Of a DNA stretch of 64,000 nt, positions 36,364-48,800 are shown piece by piece. The stretch covers positions 20,437,951 through 20,501,950 of the forward strand of contig CM053259.1 in assembly GCA_028583405.1 (NCBI GenBank), written 5' to 3'. Position numbers and translations under genes: made by a program. Position 1 is the stretch's first letter. Every line of letters begins with the position of its first letter. The stretch comes from Pogonophryne albipinna. Lineage: Eukaryota; Chordata; Actinopteri; Perciformes; Artedidraconidae. The notes below the pieces were generated by a model. The model did no database searches. It saw nothing but the letters and a program-made list of their open reading frames with translations, and was not told the origin of the DNA.

Positions 36364-38092
36364 TGGTTATTGTGAGGCATTCAGAGTGACCGGGCTAACA
36401 GGGGGCCATTTAACTCAATGACAGTCTGGGCTTGCTAATGTGGAGTGTAATGAAATTCCCTTTTGGTCGCCGCTCCTGGGCTTCTTTCAATGTTTCCCCA
36501 CTAATGGGCAGGGATTAAAATGTAAAAGGGATATATGATCCTGCATCTCTTCCCCTAAGGTCGGTGGCTTCACCAGAGGGCTGCATACAAATACCATGTA
36601 ACCAGTGAGCCTCCCAGGGGGGTAACAATATATTTAGCCTCCATGTGGAGCTCCTCTTAACTACTGTATGAGTATGATGTAGACTGAAAGGTCAAGGGGT
36701 GAAAGTCATAATGTAACATGAAGCAATGCATTTATTTTATTTAATCTTAACTGTTTTATCTTTCTATCATAAGTCCTGAAACATTACACTAAAGTTAAAT
36801 ATATTGACGTTGCATGTGATGATATATAGAGAACATATGTTTCCCTAGATAGCCAGCAAATAGGCCTATGTTTTTTGTGTTTGTGACAACAATGTTCCCC
36901 TGTGTCAAGGCAACAGGACTCAGCCGGTCCAAACACAAATGAGGAATTATTTATTAAATCTGCACCAAGTGAGTGATACTGAGTCTAAGAAAAAAACACA
37001 AACAATATTTATACTGCTGTCCAAAAGAACTATTATTTGTTCTTTTGTGCAGATAAATCTAAAGCAATACATTGGAAATTGTCTTTGCAGTATCACATCA
37101 ATTTACAAAAACCAAAAACAGGGAAATCAATATCAAAGATATAAGGGTATTGTAAAGTTGTGAAAGAAAGAAAATAAATTGTGCTAATATCAGCGTTACA
37201 GTAAATCAATCTTAAATAATCCCACTACAGGGAGGCATGCTGCGGATGATCCAATGGGGGTCATAATAGCGTTGCTATGGCAGCTGTTACCAGGGGCAGT
37301 GGTTTTAGCACAACAGTGAACGTACGCTCCGTCAGGGTCAAGAGGTTTGCAGGATCGACACAGATGTAAAAGTAGTGGTCTGTCTCATTGTCGCAAATGT
37401 TCCTCCGCTATATTACAGCCTTTGTTCTCAGATGAATAGAAGACTGATTTGAAATCAGCGGACATGTTTATGAGAGAGCACCTGTGGTTTACATGTTTAC
37501 ATGAGCCTGCTGCAAACCCTGGACATCATTCCCAGTAATAGTTTCCCCTAAGCAGGTCGCTGCATCTCCAACATGCATTCGCCTCAAAGGCAGCATTGTC
37601 ACATTTCCTCACATCAGTATAGCTGCCTGTGAAGCTGCTTCTTCTTCCAACATTAAACCACCAATGAAATAGCCTTCACAAACGTTTGAGTGCTGAGACT
37701 TATTATACATATTTTTATTATACTACAGAGTGCATACACATTGGGGCCAAAGTACAGTATTTCACAATAACAATATTATCACAATGCCAATGGAAACATT
37801 TTATAGATGACAATAGGTTAATGCTATCTGTGAAATTCATCTTTAACTTTTTTGATTGTTAAATGTTCTTTTTTAAATTACACTCAAAATATGGTTGTAG
37901 TGAGATAGAAACAGGGGGTGTATAACTGCAAATAAGCGTGATTAAAGAGGCACTGAATTGTGTGTTTTCATAAGATAATATATAATTTGTATTTGTTTTA
38001 AATATCACTGTTATAGTCTGGAATACAGTTGGCCCCAATTGTTTTGTTGAAATAATAAATGTGCTATGGACTCATCAAACACGATAAACGTC

Positions 38093-38098
38093 TTTATT
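38093..38098 (-). terminator. KLHL38: Possible KLHL38 poly(A) signal
   Basis: TTTATT on the plus strand, AATAAA on the minus strand, 0.62 kb after the stop codon. No closer canonical signal was seen. Confidence 0.35.
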
Positions 38099-38719
38099 TA
38101 GCTGGGGGAGCTGATCCACGTTCAGTTACAATTCATCAACTCAATCAGCAAGTGCAGTCAGAGAGAAGCATTTGGGTGAAGGAGGAATGTATTTTATATT
38201 AAGTGCAAATTATATTAGCTTTCTGATCGTTTTACACGAGCAGCAGAGCTCATAGAGTTGCCAAGCAGCGAGACTTTTTATCCCAATGTATTTAATAGTA
38301 ACAGGGAAGTCGACTGCAGCTGCTGGGCAGTGATATGCTGTGTCTAAATGTCTGGGAAATTAAAGCATTACCACTTTGAGTGAGCATCAAAAAGCACAGC
38401 AATGTGCAAAAATTGCTTTTTGGATTGCACATGTGTTTGCACAGCTGCTTGTTACGTAATTTCGTCTGCCTCCCGTCATCTTGTGGGTTCTCAGTTCCCC
38501 TCAGGTGCCTCAGCAGTGACTCCTCTGCTCTCAGCTGAGCCACCCTTTGATTCAGCTGAAAGTCAGTCTGGCCTAACATGCTGCTAAGTTGTGACTGAGC
38601 TGCGTGAAGGAATGCAGTCAGGTTGAAATGGTTTCCCATTTGTGGCCAATAAATCATGGCAAAGGGGATGTGAGGAACATGCAGCAAAGCATTCGCTCAA
38701 GTAGCCGGTTAATGTTGGG

Positions 38720-39009
38720 TCATGGTGGGTTTGGTCTGTTGGAGACGCAGACTAGAGGCAGGGAGCCGTGGTCAAACAGCTTGTAAGGCAAAGAACCTTT
38801 CGAGGTCCAAACGTCCGTCTTGGGGTCGTAACACTCGAAGCAGTCTGAGTCCTCGATGACATCGTGGCCGTTGAGGATCCGTCCACCGGTGACGTAGAGC
38901 TTGTTGTTGATGACTGTAGCGCTGTGATGCATCCGCCGCTCCTTCAGGTTCTCACACTTGATGAATTTGTTGGCCTTTGTGTCGTAGGCGATCATTCGCC
39001 TAGTGTATC
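38720..39009 (-). CDS. KLHL38: KLHL38 last coding exon: final Kelch repeats and stop
   Basis: 290 nt; begins GYTRRMIAYDTKANKFIKCE after the CCAG acceptor and ends with TGA at 38722-38720. CYDPKTDVWTSKGSLPYKLF followed by DHGSLPL matches the human C-terminus. No poly(A) signal lies within the next 200 bp. Confidence 0.94.
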
Positions 39010-41204
39010 CTGGAAAATGTGATTTTTATTCAGTACACTTTAAAGAACTGAGTCCGTTAAAGTTTTATATTGTTCTTACAAACAAAGAAAATCATGGACT
39101 AATGGACAGTAGTAGCGTATTTTATGTGTATCTAAAGCCTGATTTAGTTTATTCCTCTGTGCAGTAGAGCTCCATTGTTTTACTAAACTATAAACACATA
39201 ACTGAGCAACACAGTTGCCCTTGGAGACATGTTGTATTAGTTTATTTTGAGACAACGACGCATACAATACACTGTCCTCCTATTGGAAATACGTTCACTA
39301 GAGCATCAAATGTTTATAATTGTCAAGCAAAAAATAGTCCTTGTGAAATGTACAGTATAACTTAAGATTGACATTGTCATTAGGAAGGAATGGGCATGGG
39401 GCTGGGAGCCACAGTCAAGGAACATCATTAAATACCAAGAGAGAACTGCTTTAATGCTCTAATTTAATGAGTACATTGATTATGTAAAGTTATGTAATGA
39501 ACGGGGCGACCATTCATTGAGCTCACCTCCTATGATGTAGATCTTATCTTCAATGACAGCAGCAGGAGCACACACATTTTTAACCGTCCTTGTTTCCAGC
39601 CTGGACCACAAGTTGCGAGAAATGTGATACACCTGTTGACACATCACAAATATCAACAGAGAGAAAACGTATTTACTGCACCATCAAATACTGTAGTTTG
39701 CTCTCTGCTTGTGTGACATCTGGTTTCTATCTTTGAAAACTTACAATGAGTTCAGTTTAAAACTAAGTCTCTATTTGAGTGGCAACAATGCACATATTGG
39801 ACATAAATGCTGATTCAATACTGATACAATTAGGTGTGTGACTCTACCTGAATCAGTCTAACTGGATTCTGCATGGCGTCCTCCCCTCCGAAAACATAAA
39901 TCCGCTGATCACTGGCTGCAACAGCTGGATGCAGCACGGCTGTGGGCATTGGTGCCATGGCCTCCCACTGATTAAACATACTGTTATATCTCTCTACGGA
40001 CTGAGAGATCTTCTTGTCAACCCCAATGCCTCCTAACACAAAAATAAAGTGCAGGTAGGACACACTTTGGTGGGCATATCGTGGCTCCAACATGGGTTCA
40101 GCAGTGCGCCATTGGTTGGTCTTCAGGGAGAGCGTGTACACTGTGGCGCTGACTGAGCTGTCACCTGACGTCATGCAGAGGCTGAGCCCGCCGAGCACGT
40201 ACAGGATGCTATGAATGCACACATATGCAGCTTTGTAGAGGCGCAGAGGGAGCTTGGCCAACCACTGCCAACGTTGAGTCCTTTCATCATACAGTAGAGC
40301 TTCTCGTGAGGTCTGCTCATTGTTCTTGCGTCCTCCAACCACCACCAGCGTTTCTCTGCAGGTGTAACGTCGTGGAGTGGTCCAGAGCGGCTTGAGCTCT
40401 CGACCACACTTGGTGCTGACTGAAAGCATGAGGCGGCGCACTGACTCGATGATCTCAGTGCAGAGGGTTGAGGACTGCACCAATGGGTCGTTGGCGATGA
40501 ACTGGAACAGGTACGTTGGATGGATGTATCGAAGGCGGACTTTCTTGAAGAGATCATGGATGGCGCCGCGTCGGGAGAACGGGTCATGGTGGATCCAGGC
40601 CAGGAGGGTTTCAAACACTTGTTCTTCCTCAGCGCAGAGTCGGTCGTCCTCTAGGTAACACATGAGCTCAGGAAGGGACAACTCACAGAAGTCCTCTGTG
40701 GCGGCTACATCAGAGAAACACCTCACGGCCATCTCCTTCGCCCTCTCCTTCAGGCTCTCACAGTGAAGGATCTCAGAGAGGCGGATCATGCTCAGGCAGT
40801 TTTCTGGACTCAGCTGCTCCTGGAGGAACAGGGAACAGGCCTCGAAGAGACCTCCATAGTGAAGCATGGAGGCCGCCTGCATGAGTGGGAGCACGATCTC
40901 CATGGTGATAGTGATGCAACCTGTGTAGACGTAGTCCACTATGCCACTGAGGACATCTGAAGAGATCCCCTTCAGATTCACTCGGGCCTGACTGCTCTCC
41001 AGAAAGTTGCTGCAGAACATGGCGCGGAAGTACGGGCTGCTGGACACCAGGACGTTCCTGTGGCAGGGGATCTCCTGCTGCTCGGTGCAGAGCAGGACGT
41101 CTGTCAGGGTACGCTCCTGACGCAGGATGTTGAGCTGGGCATGAAGGCGGGTGGGAAGTTCTGAGTCTTTGTAAGAGAAAACCTCTCGTGGTTTTAAGGC
41201 CATT
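38720..41204 (-). CDS. KLHL38: KLHL38, BTB-BACK-Kelch protein (three coding exons)
   Basis: KLHL proteins usually act as substrate adaptors of CUL3 ubiquitin ligases; KLHL38 is expressed mainly in striated muscle. Coding exons on the minus strand: 41203-39848, 39632-39527, 39009-38720, joining in phases 0 and 1 to 583 residues (human 581). BTB at about 30-130 (LTDVLLC, EIPCHRNVLVSSSPYFRAMF); BACK at about 140-240; Kelch repeats from about 290 (VVVGGRKNNEQTSREALLYD, YVLGGLSLC, FVLGGIG, YVFGGEDAMQNPVRLIQ, YVTGGRIL). The FGGEDxMQNPVRLIQV and RRMHHxATVxxNKLYVTGGR strings are diagnostic of KLHL38. It is convergent with SPIRE1 and divergent from FAM91A1. Confidence 0.95.
39010..39526 (-). other. 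KLHL38: KLHL38 intron
   Basis: 517 bp, AT-rich, nothing recognised; the neighbouring intron at 39633-39847 is also plain. Confidence 0.7.
39527..39632 (-). CDS. KLHL38: KLHL38 second coding exon: Kelch repeat
   Basis: 106 nt, phase 0 to 1, between GTCAACAG and GTGAGC. VYHISRNLWSRLETRTVKNV then CAPAAVIEDKIYIIG, aligning to human VYHISRNSWFKMETRMIKNV. Confidence 0.94.
39848..41204 (-). CDS. KLHL38: KLHL38 first coding exon: BTB, BACK, first Kelch repeats
   Basis: ATG at 41203 on the minus strand; 452 codons; donor CAG|GTAGAG. The BTB part has the usual CUL3-facing helices. The sequence just before ATG is CTCTCCACAG|A, a strong acceptor, so this exon starts one base before the ATG and an untranslated exon must lie upstream. 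Confidence 0.96.
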
Positions 41205-42873
41205 CTGTGGAGAGGGAAAAGAGAGACTCCATTATCAAAGTGTTTATGGTCTGTGTTGGAAAAGCATGGGCATACACTGACATTGCATGGTTCTATCAGA
41301 TATCGGGAAAAGCATGGATCCGTTCTACTCTCATGTCTGGAGTTAAGTAGGGGGATGCAGACAGGAAACAGTTAGCTTAGCTTTGCATAAAGACTAGACA
41401 CAGGGAGAAGCTGCATTTCCTGTACAAAAACAAAGTGTAAGTATATACCAATACGATATTTGTAGACTTAATCAACATATGACAGTATCAAATGAAAAAA
41501 GTAATTTCTTCAAATTGTAAACTATTCCTTTTAGGTCTAAAAGCAGAATGGGATTCCTCTACAAACTACTCAGATGACTAATCTTCCAAAAGGGCAGTTT
41601 TTGCTTCATTTTTACATTTCAATAGCAGACGTTTTTCTTCCAAAGTTTAGGTTAGTTAATTCATGTATTATGCTTTAACATTTTATCTGGTTTTATGAGA
41701 CCAACTCAAACTCTGAAACTTCTGCTGAGCAGCTGTCCTTAAAGTTAAGATTACTGACTGACTGCTATTTTTACCTCCTCCAAATGATCTTGATGCATCC
41801 ATGTAGCATTAGGCCACATCTCCCGTATTAAGCAGCCCATCACCGCTAACATTAACAGAGCTGTGTCATCACACCATCTTTGTTTGTCTCTCCTCTCTCT
41901 GGACATTTCTCTGCCTCTCTATCTCTGTTGCCATTCTCCTCCTCTCTCAAAGTCTCTCTCTGTCTTTCCCTGGTTGGACAGTTTGTGAAGACCTTTCGGT
42001 TTAAAGAGCAGGAATTTCATTGTGCTATTAGCAACACTAAGGCTTTTAATCACCCAAAGTGACAGCTACTGATTTACTCCCACTTACAGGGCCTGCCAGC
42101 CTGTTGGATATATTTGGACCTCTAGTCATTACCTTTTATTATGAAATGACTGTAACAGACATTTCACAACTCACAGTTTAAGCAGTTACTTCACAGATCA
42201 GATTAAAAATACAAAACATGAATAATTAATGTATGATATCATTATGTCCATAAGTCTTTATAGGTCTTTAGGGGGAATTAAAAGGCTACCAAGCAAAATG
42301 AACATAAATACATAGAATATAAATACATTAAAAAAGCTGCAAAATGAATGCATCAATAACTATTATTCAATAATAATTGTAACTCTGAATTGGGCCAGTT
42401 TGCATAATTAGTGCTCTTATGTTGGTACTTTTGTATATTGTGTTGCCTTCACTTTTGTACTTTTTGTTTTTTTAGTTCAGTCAGATATTATTACTTCTTC
42501 CACCACTGTGCAAAAAATATCATTCGGGATACTTTGTAATCAGTCATCAATAATGTTTCTAAACATTTATCATGTAACCAATATGGTTTTTTTATGCTCT
42601 TTTGTGACCTATGTATACTTTAAACTTCTTCTGCTGTTATCAGTACAAACTATTAAAATAATGGCTTTTTAAGTTATTGTAACAGAGGCAAAGCCTCAGT
42701 TACCTAATCATAAACAACATTTGTGATCATAATGAATTATGATTGAAGCAGACAATGGCTGAACAAAAGTTCTGAAACATTTAAATATCATATTTTCATC
42801 GAATTGAAAAGTTTGAGAGAAACGTGTTGTTGCCAGTTCATCAGTGAGCATCTGTGACTGAGTAAATCCTTAC

Positions 42874-43030
42874 CTCCTGTCTTCAGAAAATCAATAATAT
42901 CCAAAATCAGTGATTGGTTTGGACTGAAAAAATTATCAAATCCTACAAAGAACAAACCAAAACAGTATCCAGAGAGAAAATGTAGTGTAGTCAGGGAGAG
43001 AAAAGGAGCATGACACAAAGAAACGAACAA
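42874..43030 (-). other. KLHL38: Candidate KLHL38 untranslated leader exon (right end uncertain)
   Basis: On the minus strand GACAGGAG|GTAAGGATT at 42874/42873 is a near-consensus splice donor in the expected direction. Its first base and promoter cannot be placed; the right coordinate is nominal. Confidence 0.2.
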
Positions 43031-43652
43031 GCTTTCCAGTTAGGCGCTGTGGAGCTCGCCATGAGGCCACTGTGTACATTCCTGCAGCTAAGAATAGTAT
43101 CCCAGCCACTGTGACTCCAGCCAGGCCTCTCATGTGACACAGAGCGGTTTGGTACCCAGTTGCCGGCTTAGCGGCTCTGCCCGGGTCCAGTGTTTACAAA
43201 GGCCAGGGGAGGGAGAGCCATCACAAGGCCCTGACTCAGCCATCGGGCCCACCCAAGCTGGAGTTTAATCAAAGAGTCCCAAAACCCTTGTCCATCTTCT
43301 GTGCTGATTAGGTCCCTTCCTACTCCTCCGTCATGTGTGTAACCCAGGATGAAGGTAAATATAGAGCAGTGCTGATGGGCCGTCTTGATCAGAGAAAACA
43401 GCTGTAAGAACCAGGCCCAGTGTGCGTCAAGATGTGGTTTCTCTTCATGCACAACTGGAGATGACTGCAGTTACTACTTCTCACTTGTTTATAGTGTCAG
43501 TTACCCTGTAGCACTGTATGTGTCACGTTGCCAAATAGCATCCATGAAACCCAATCCTGCATATAGTTTAGAAGTACATACTGTGGTCTCAGAAGCATAT
43601 TTGAGCACTATGACATGCAGTTGTGATTGTTCATGAGTCCATTGTTCATGAG

Positions 43653-43902
<250 letters not shown>

Positions 43903-45244
43903 TAAACTTTAAAATAACTGAAAAAACGATAAGACTGTCTGTACAACTACTTTTTCCAATGTAAATCCATTTATTTCAAGCCTCATGTTTACATGAGAAA
44001 AATGAATCAAGACAAGATCTATTGCAACATCATTCAAAGTCACCGACGGGAAAGATTTAAGGAGAAAAAAAAATATTCTTCTTTTGACATAACCTAATTC
44101 TCATACTTTTCAGAGAGATATGATTCCATGGGTTTCTTTTCCTGATAGTAAATATCTTTAAGATGTCTTTTCCCTATCTCCAAAAAAGGCCTTATCTTCA
44201 GCCCCTCTCTAATTTGCTCTCCATGACGTTCCTGAAACACTGTCTATTTGTTTAGGGGCATATCACAAGAAACTGGAGTTACATGTGGACAGATTGAATG
44301 ACAACGCTGCAAGAAAGTGGGCTGTCAGCAAGTCAGACATCATGGCATGCGAGCACACGCTGCATTGGTGGACTTTGTCACACAGTGAAATCCTACACTC
44401 CACACACCATTACCAAGTGACAGCTTCATGCTTGAAGTCATGGTGTGTACTACACAGTCACACTTCAGGGGCGAAGCTCAAAATCTGACAAAGACCACCC
44501 ATAATAAATGCAGGTTGAGGTGCAAGAGGAAGGTTATAATCTTCCACTTTTATCTTACAGGTTCTCCATATTTCATATTGTTCAGTCAGGGGCATGAACA
44601 GGCACCACTCTCTCTGTCTAGTTAATGTTATTCTAAAGTGTCAGACAATCCTGATTTATCTTATTCCCCAGAGGCTATAGACTTCCATTGTTGACATAAA
44701 ACTATAAAAAAACATATCAATGAGTCACACTGGGTGACATGACCATGGGCACTGTAGTTTATTTTGAGTGGATCCTCTCTTGAGTGGTCATTCTGCCATA
44801 CATACTCACTAGAGCAGCGGTTCTCCAGGGCAGGGTCTGTAGTAATATGGCAGTGGGCTCCGTAAACAGGTTTACAAATAAACATTTTCAATACTCCACA
44901 GATCACTGTTTAATGTCACAAATAAATAAATATGTTTAATGTGTAATATCTTTCGAATTGTGTTGTTCTTTCACATATAGTACTATAGAAGTGTAACAAA
45001 TTGGCGACATAAATAATTCCAAGGGACATAAAGTGGGGACCTGGAATATATTCTGTGTTGTTAGGGGTCCTTGGCTGAAATAAGAATCAGTAATATCTGC
45101 AGTAGAATGTAAAATGTGTATTAATCTGTGTCTGAAAATAGACTGTTTGGGTGATGTTGCTACAAACCACAATGACCCATGTTATACAGGCTGTATTTGA
45201 AATAGAAGTACGCTGTTTTTTTTGTTTTTTTTAATGAAAACAGG

Positions 45245-45380
45245 CAGTGGTGGAAGATGTACTCAGTTGTTATACTTTAGTAAAAGTAGTAATACGTCAG
45301 TGTAGGTGGAGTACAAGTATAAAGTAGCATCAAATCGAAATACTCAAGTAGAGAGATGTACCTCCAAAATGTACTTTAGG
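45245..45380. mobile_element. GTAAAAGTA-family repeat, short copy
   Basis: CAGTGGTGGAAGATGTACTC at the left, then TTTAGTAAAAGTAGTAATAC and TACTCAAGTAGAG. Same family as 34851 and 57733; it ends about 200 bp before the FAM91A1 promoter. Confidence 0.6.
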
Positions 45381-45559
45381 AATGAATGGGCTTGGTGCAG
45401 GCTTTTATTTGTATGTGTTGATAATAAGAAAACAAAATAAGACATATCCTTTGAGGCAGGTTTTTGAGGTGAAACACTATCTTTCATTTTTATATAAATC
45501 AGGTTTGTTTGATACTCCATCACCTCTCATCTCTCACTGTGCTCTCGAGCACCATTCAC

Positions 45560-45810
45560 ATCCACCGTCACGCCTCGACCGGAAGTGACGGATGTAGCCA
45601 CGAGCCCGACGAACGGCTTGTTCGAAAATACAACAAGGAAGTGACCGTTTATTGTAAAGGAAAATAACCACCGGATAATAAACGCTCTCCTCACGTCGGG
45701 GGTCGCCTTGCTCGGTTATTGGGTGTCAGGGGGGTAAAGTCACCGTGGACTTGCCCGAGGTTTCAGGTCGTCTCCAGGGATTCTGGTTGTAGCCAGCAAG
45801 CTAGCTAGCG
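45560..45810 (+). promoter_or_regulatory. FAM91A1: FAM91A1 promoter and 5' UTR
   Basis: CpG-rich block after AT-rich spacer. ACCGGAAGTG at 45578-45587 is a textbook ETS/GABP site, and a second GGAAGTGA lies at 45637. There is no TATA box, as expected for a housekeeping trafficking gene. Confidence 0.55.
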
Positions 45811-45882
45811 ATGAACACGGACGTAGAATTTCACATCAGGCAGAATTATCCTTGGACCAAGCTTCCTGCTAATGTCAAACAG
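45811..45882 (+). CDS. FAM91A1: FAM91A1 exon 1: start
   Basis: 24 codons from ATG at 45811 (AGCGATGA context) to CAG|GTACCG, phase 0. Confidence 0.95.
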
Positions 45883-48800
45883 GTACCGTGTTTTTAAGCT
45901 ATCCTCAGGGGGAAGGTGAGCGGGGAACACCGCTGTGTGCTGGGGGGTGAACCTGTCAATGTCATCGCGGGGCTCTGTGTCATACAGCTGTCAGTGTCGC
46001 ACCACTCGGTAAATAACCTCTGCAGAAATACAGCCGGAGCCACAGCTGGCCATCTTTACATTACAGCCCCTGAAGCTACCCTGGCTGGCATCACATGACA
46101 GGCTGCTCAATAGGTGGCGTGTCACATGATTTTAGCGCGTGGATATCATTCACACCTGTGTGCATAATGTGTGTTTTAACTATAGGCTTGCAATGTCGAA
46201 GAGTTACGAAGGTTATTTTATTATGAATAGTCTGTATAACCCCCTCCTCCTGCATATACGTTGTGCTATCACGCTAGCATGTCGTGCTGAAGTGGAGGCG
46301 GGTGTATGTACACACAGAGGTTCTGTGCATCCTCACCAGAGATGCACACCCTTGGGAAATATCAGTTTTTCATTATGTTGTAAGTATTTTTGTCTGACAA
46401 ACATGAATGCATCAATATGGAGAGATTCAGAAATGATGGTTAACTGCAGCACAGCACCCACAGGTGTTATAGTTTCAGTGCTTTACTCATGGGCATTGCC
46501 GGTGTTGTGTCAAATTATGCACACAGTGTACCCGCGACTGTTACAATGAAGGCTCGGTAATCAGCTCACGGCATATAGGTGTAAGCAGGGGTAAAGTGCT
46601 ATTTTTACAAGTGGGGGGTGGACCTCACCTCCTTTAGGAGGGTCCTCACCTTCTTTAGCAAGCTCCCCCGGGAAGGTTTTTTTTTTAAATATTGAAGTTA
46701 AAAGCATCAATCTGGTGCACTTTGAGAGCAAAATGAAGAGATCTATGGATATACTGTATCTCTCAACATACATATGAAACAGAACTGTAAACAGATTTTC
46801 TATTTCTTTATAGATATTTCACAAATCACTCCCCTTTTAAAACAAACCGTTTGAGACCCACTGAGATAACTAGACTAAAGTTAACTATCTAAACACTGAG
46901 AGTCCTTTACTTCACCTGAGTTGAGGTTACCTGAGACTCAGTCTGACAGGAGAGAGTTCTCCCTCCACCTTGTTGTTGAAAAACCTCCTTATATCCGTTA
47001 GCTTGGCTAGCTAGCACCAGATGCTAACCACAACGATCTCCGGTAGATACCCACCGGTGCGCGAGCTCTCTCTCTCGCTCGCTTGCGCACGCACACACAA
47101 AATGGCTCTTGCCACACACACACAGAGCAGAGCTTGAATGAAACACAGAGACCCAGAAGTAAGCTACTTGTACTCACGAGGCCTATTATGTGCAGAATCC
47201 CTCTCGCTTTCAGTTGGTTTTGATTGAGTGTCCACACGTGGACGTTTAAGGACTAAAAAACGATCCATTTGTCACTTTGCTGTTGGGCTCCAGCTAACAG
47301 GAAGTCACTCAAGTGTCACAAAGTAATTTAGCCTATGGGTAGGTCAAAAATCTAATGGGTGCTGGCCATTGGCCTAATCATATCACCTGTGTTGGCTTTA
47401 TGTTTTTGGTCAAACATTTGTTTGTTTCACATTTGCATTGATGTAATCAATAATTTTTCTAATTTAATAAAAATAATAATAATAATTTTTGGGAAAAAAA
47501 ACAACAACACATATTTCTTGGGGGTGCTTAGGGGGTGCTTTGGCAATCTTGGGGGGGTGCTTCAGCACCCCCTAGCTCCCCCCTGGCGCCGCCCCTGGAT
47601 GGTAGTGGTGTCGAATCCTGGATTTTTCATTCATTCGTCACTTTTTTTACGTTCCCAAAGAACTAAACTGCATTCTCAATTACGTTTAGCTGGAAACGTA
47701 TTTTCTCCCACGTTACGTTTGTTATCAACGTATCTCAAATACGTTTATTTTCTACATATCTTCTAGAAACATATTTTCTCCCACGTTACGTTAGTTATGA
47801 ACGTATCTTAAATACGTTTATTTTCTACATGTCTTTGCCATTTATTGTCTTGCACATTTGTCATATAATAAACAAAATATATGTTTACAAATGTTACATA
47901 GTCTTTGTCAGCATATTTTTGCCACGTTATGCACCCCTTGCTATCTTACAAAATAAAAGTCTCACCTACATGAAACTTGCTCCATTCATTGGCACTAGTC
48001 CTACAACCATACCCTGAAAAATGCTTGAGGGTGGGAATAAGAGAACCATCTTTTTGGGTGGGGTGCATGTTATGACAGGCCTGCTTATCACAATATGCAC
48101 CCCCTTGCTATATTACAAAATAAAAGGGTCACATACATGAAACTTGCTCCATTCATTGGTACCCTGCCTCTGCCTCCTTACTTGGTCGGGCCGCTCAACG
48201 GTTAGCTTCACAGGAACCATCACTAGTGAGGATGAGGAAGTCCACTGTCATTTCAACCCATGCAACCGATTCTTAAACTGGTTTTAAAAGCCGAGTCTTC
48301 ATATCCACACATCGTAGTCCAACATAATTTATTATCTTTAATCGTTTCGTCATTTGTTCAATGAATCTGTGTTTTATGTGTGGATTCAACCATCTTCATT
48401 ATATTCCACCTATAGTGTTACCTCTGACCTTTGCTCCCCAACTTAACACTCAGATAATGCAGGCACTTCAGAGAGCCTAAATCTGCTTAACAGTGTGTGC
48501 AGAACTGACAGTGTATACAAAACTCCTACTTAATCACCACAACACTTGAATAGGCTGTTTTCAATTACGAAAATCTGACAGCATCGGTTGGTGGGATTAT
48601 ATATGCTTTCACAATTCAGTTGTTTCACTTTGAAATAGCAACAAGGTGGGTCTGTGATTTAGACTTTTCACACCATGGGTGGAATTCCTGAAGTTTTATT
48701 AATAAGAATGACCAACAATTTATGAAGGTACTGAGTGCCCTTTTAGTTTTGAAAGTATTTATTTGTTTAGTTGATAACAAACGTAACGTGGGAGAAAATA

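Noticed and set aside
40171..40614. 147-residue minus-strand frame inside KLHL38
   Set aside because: Shadow of the KLHL38 coding exon in another frame.
46139..46549. 136-residue open frame in FAM91A1 intron 1
   Set aside because: No conserved motif, and it crosses intronic sequence between two well-fixed exons.
47359..47766. Apparent conserved protein shared with 48625-48930 (minus strand)
   Set aside because: The shared [14 protein letters not shown] reading comes from the two inverted arms of one foldback element, not from a gene family.
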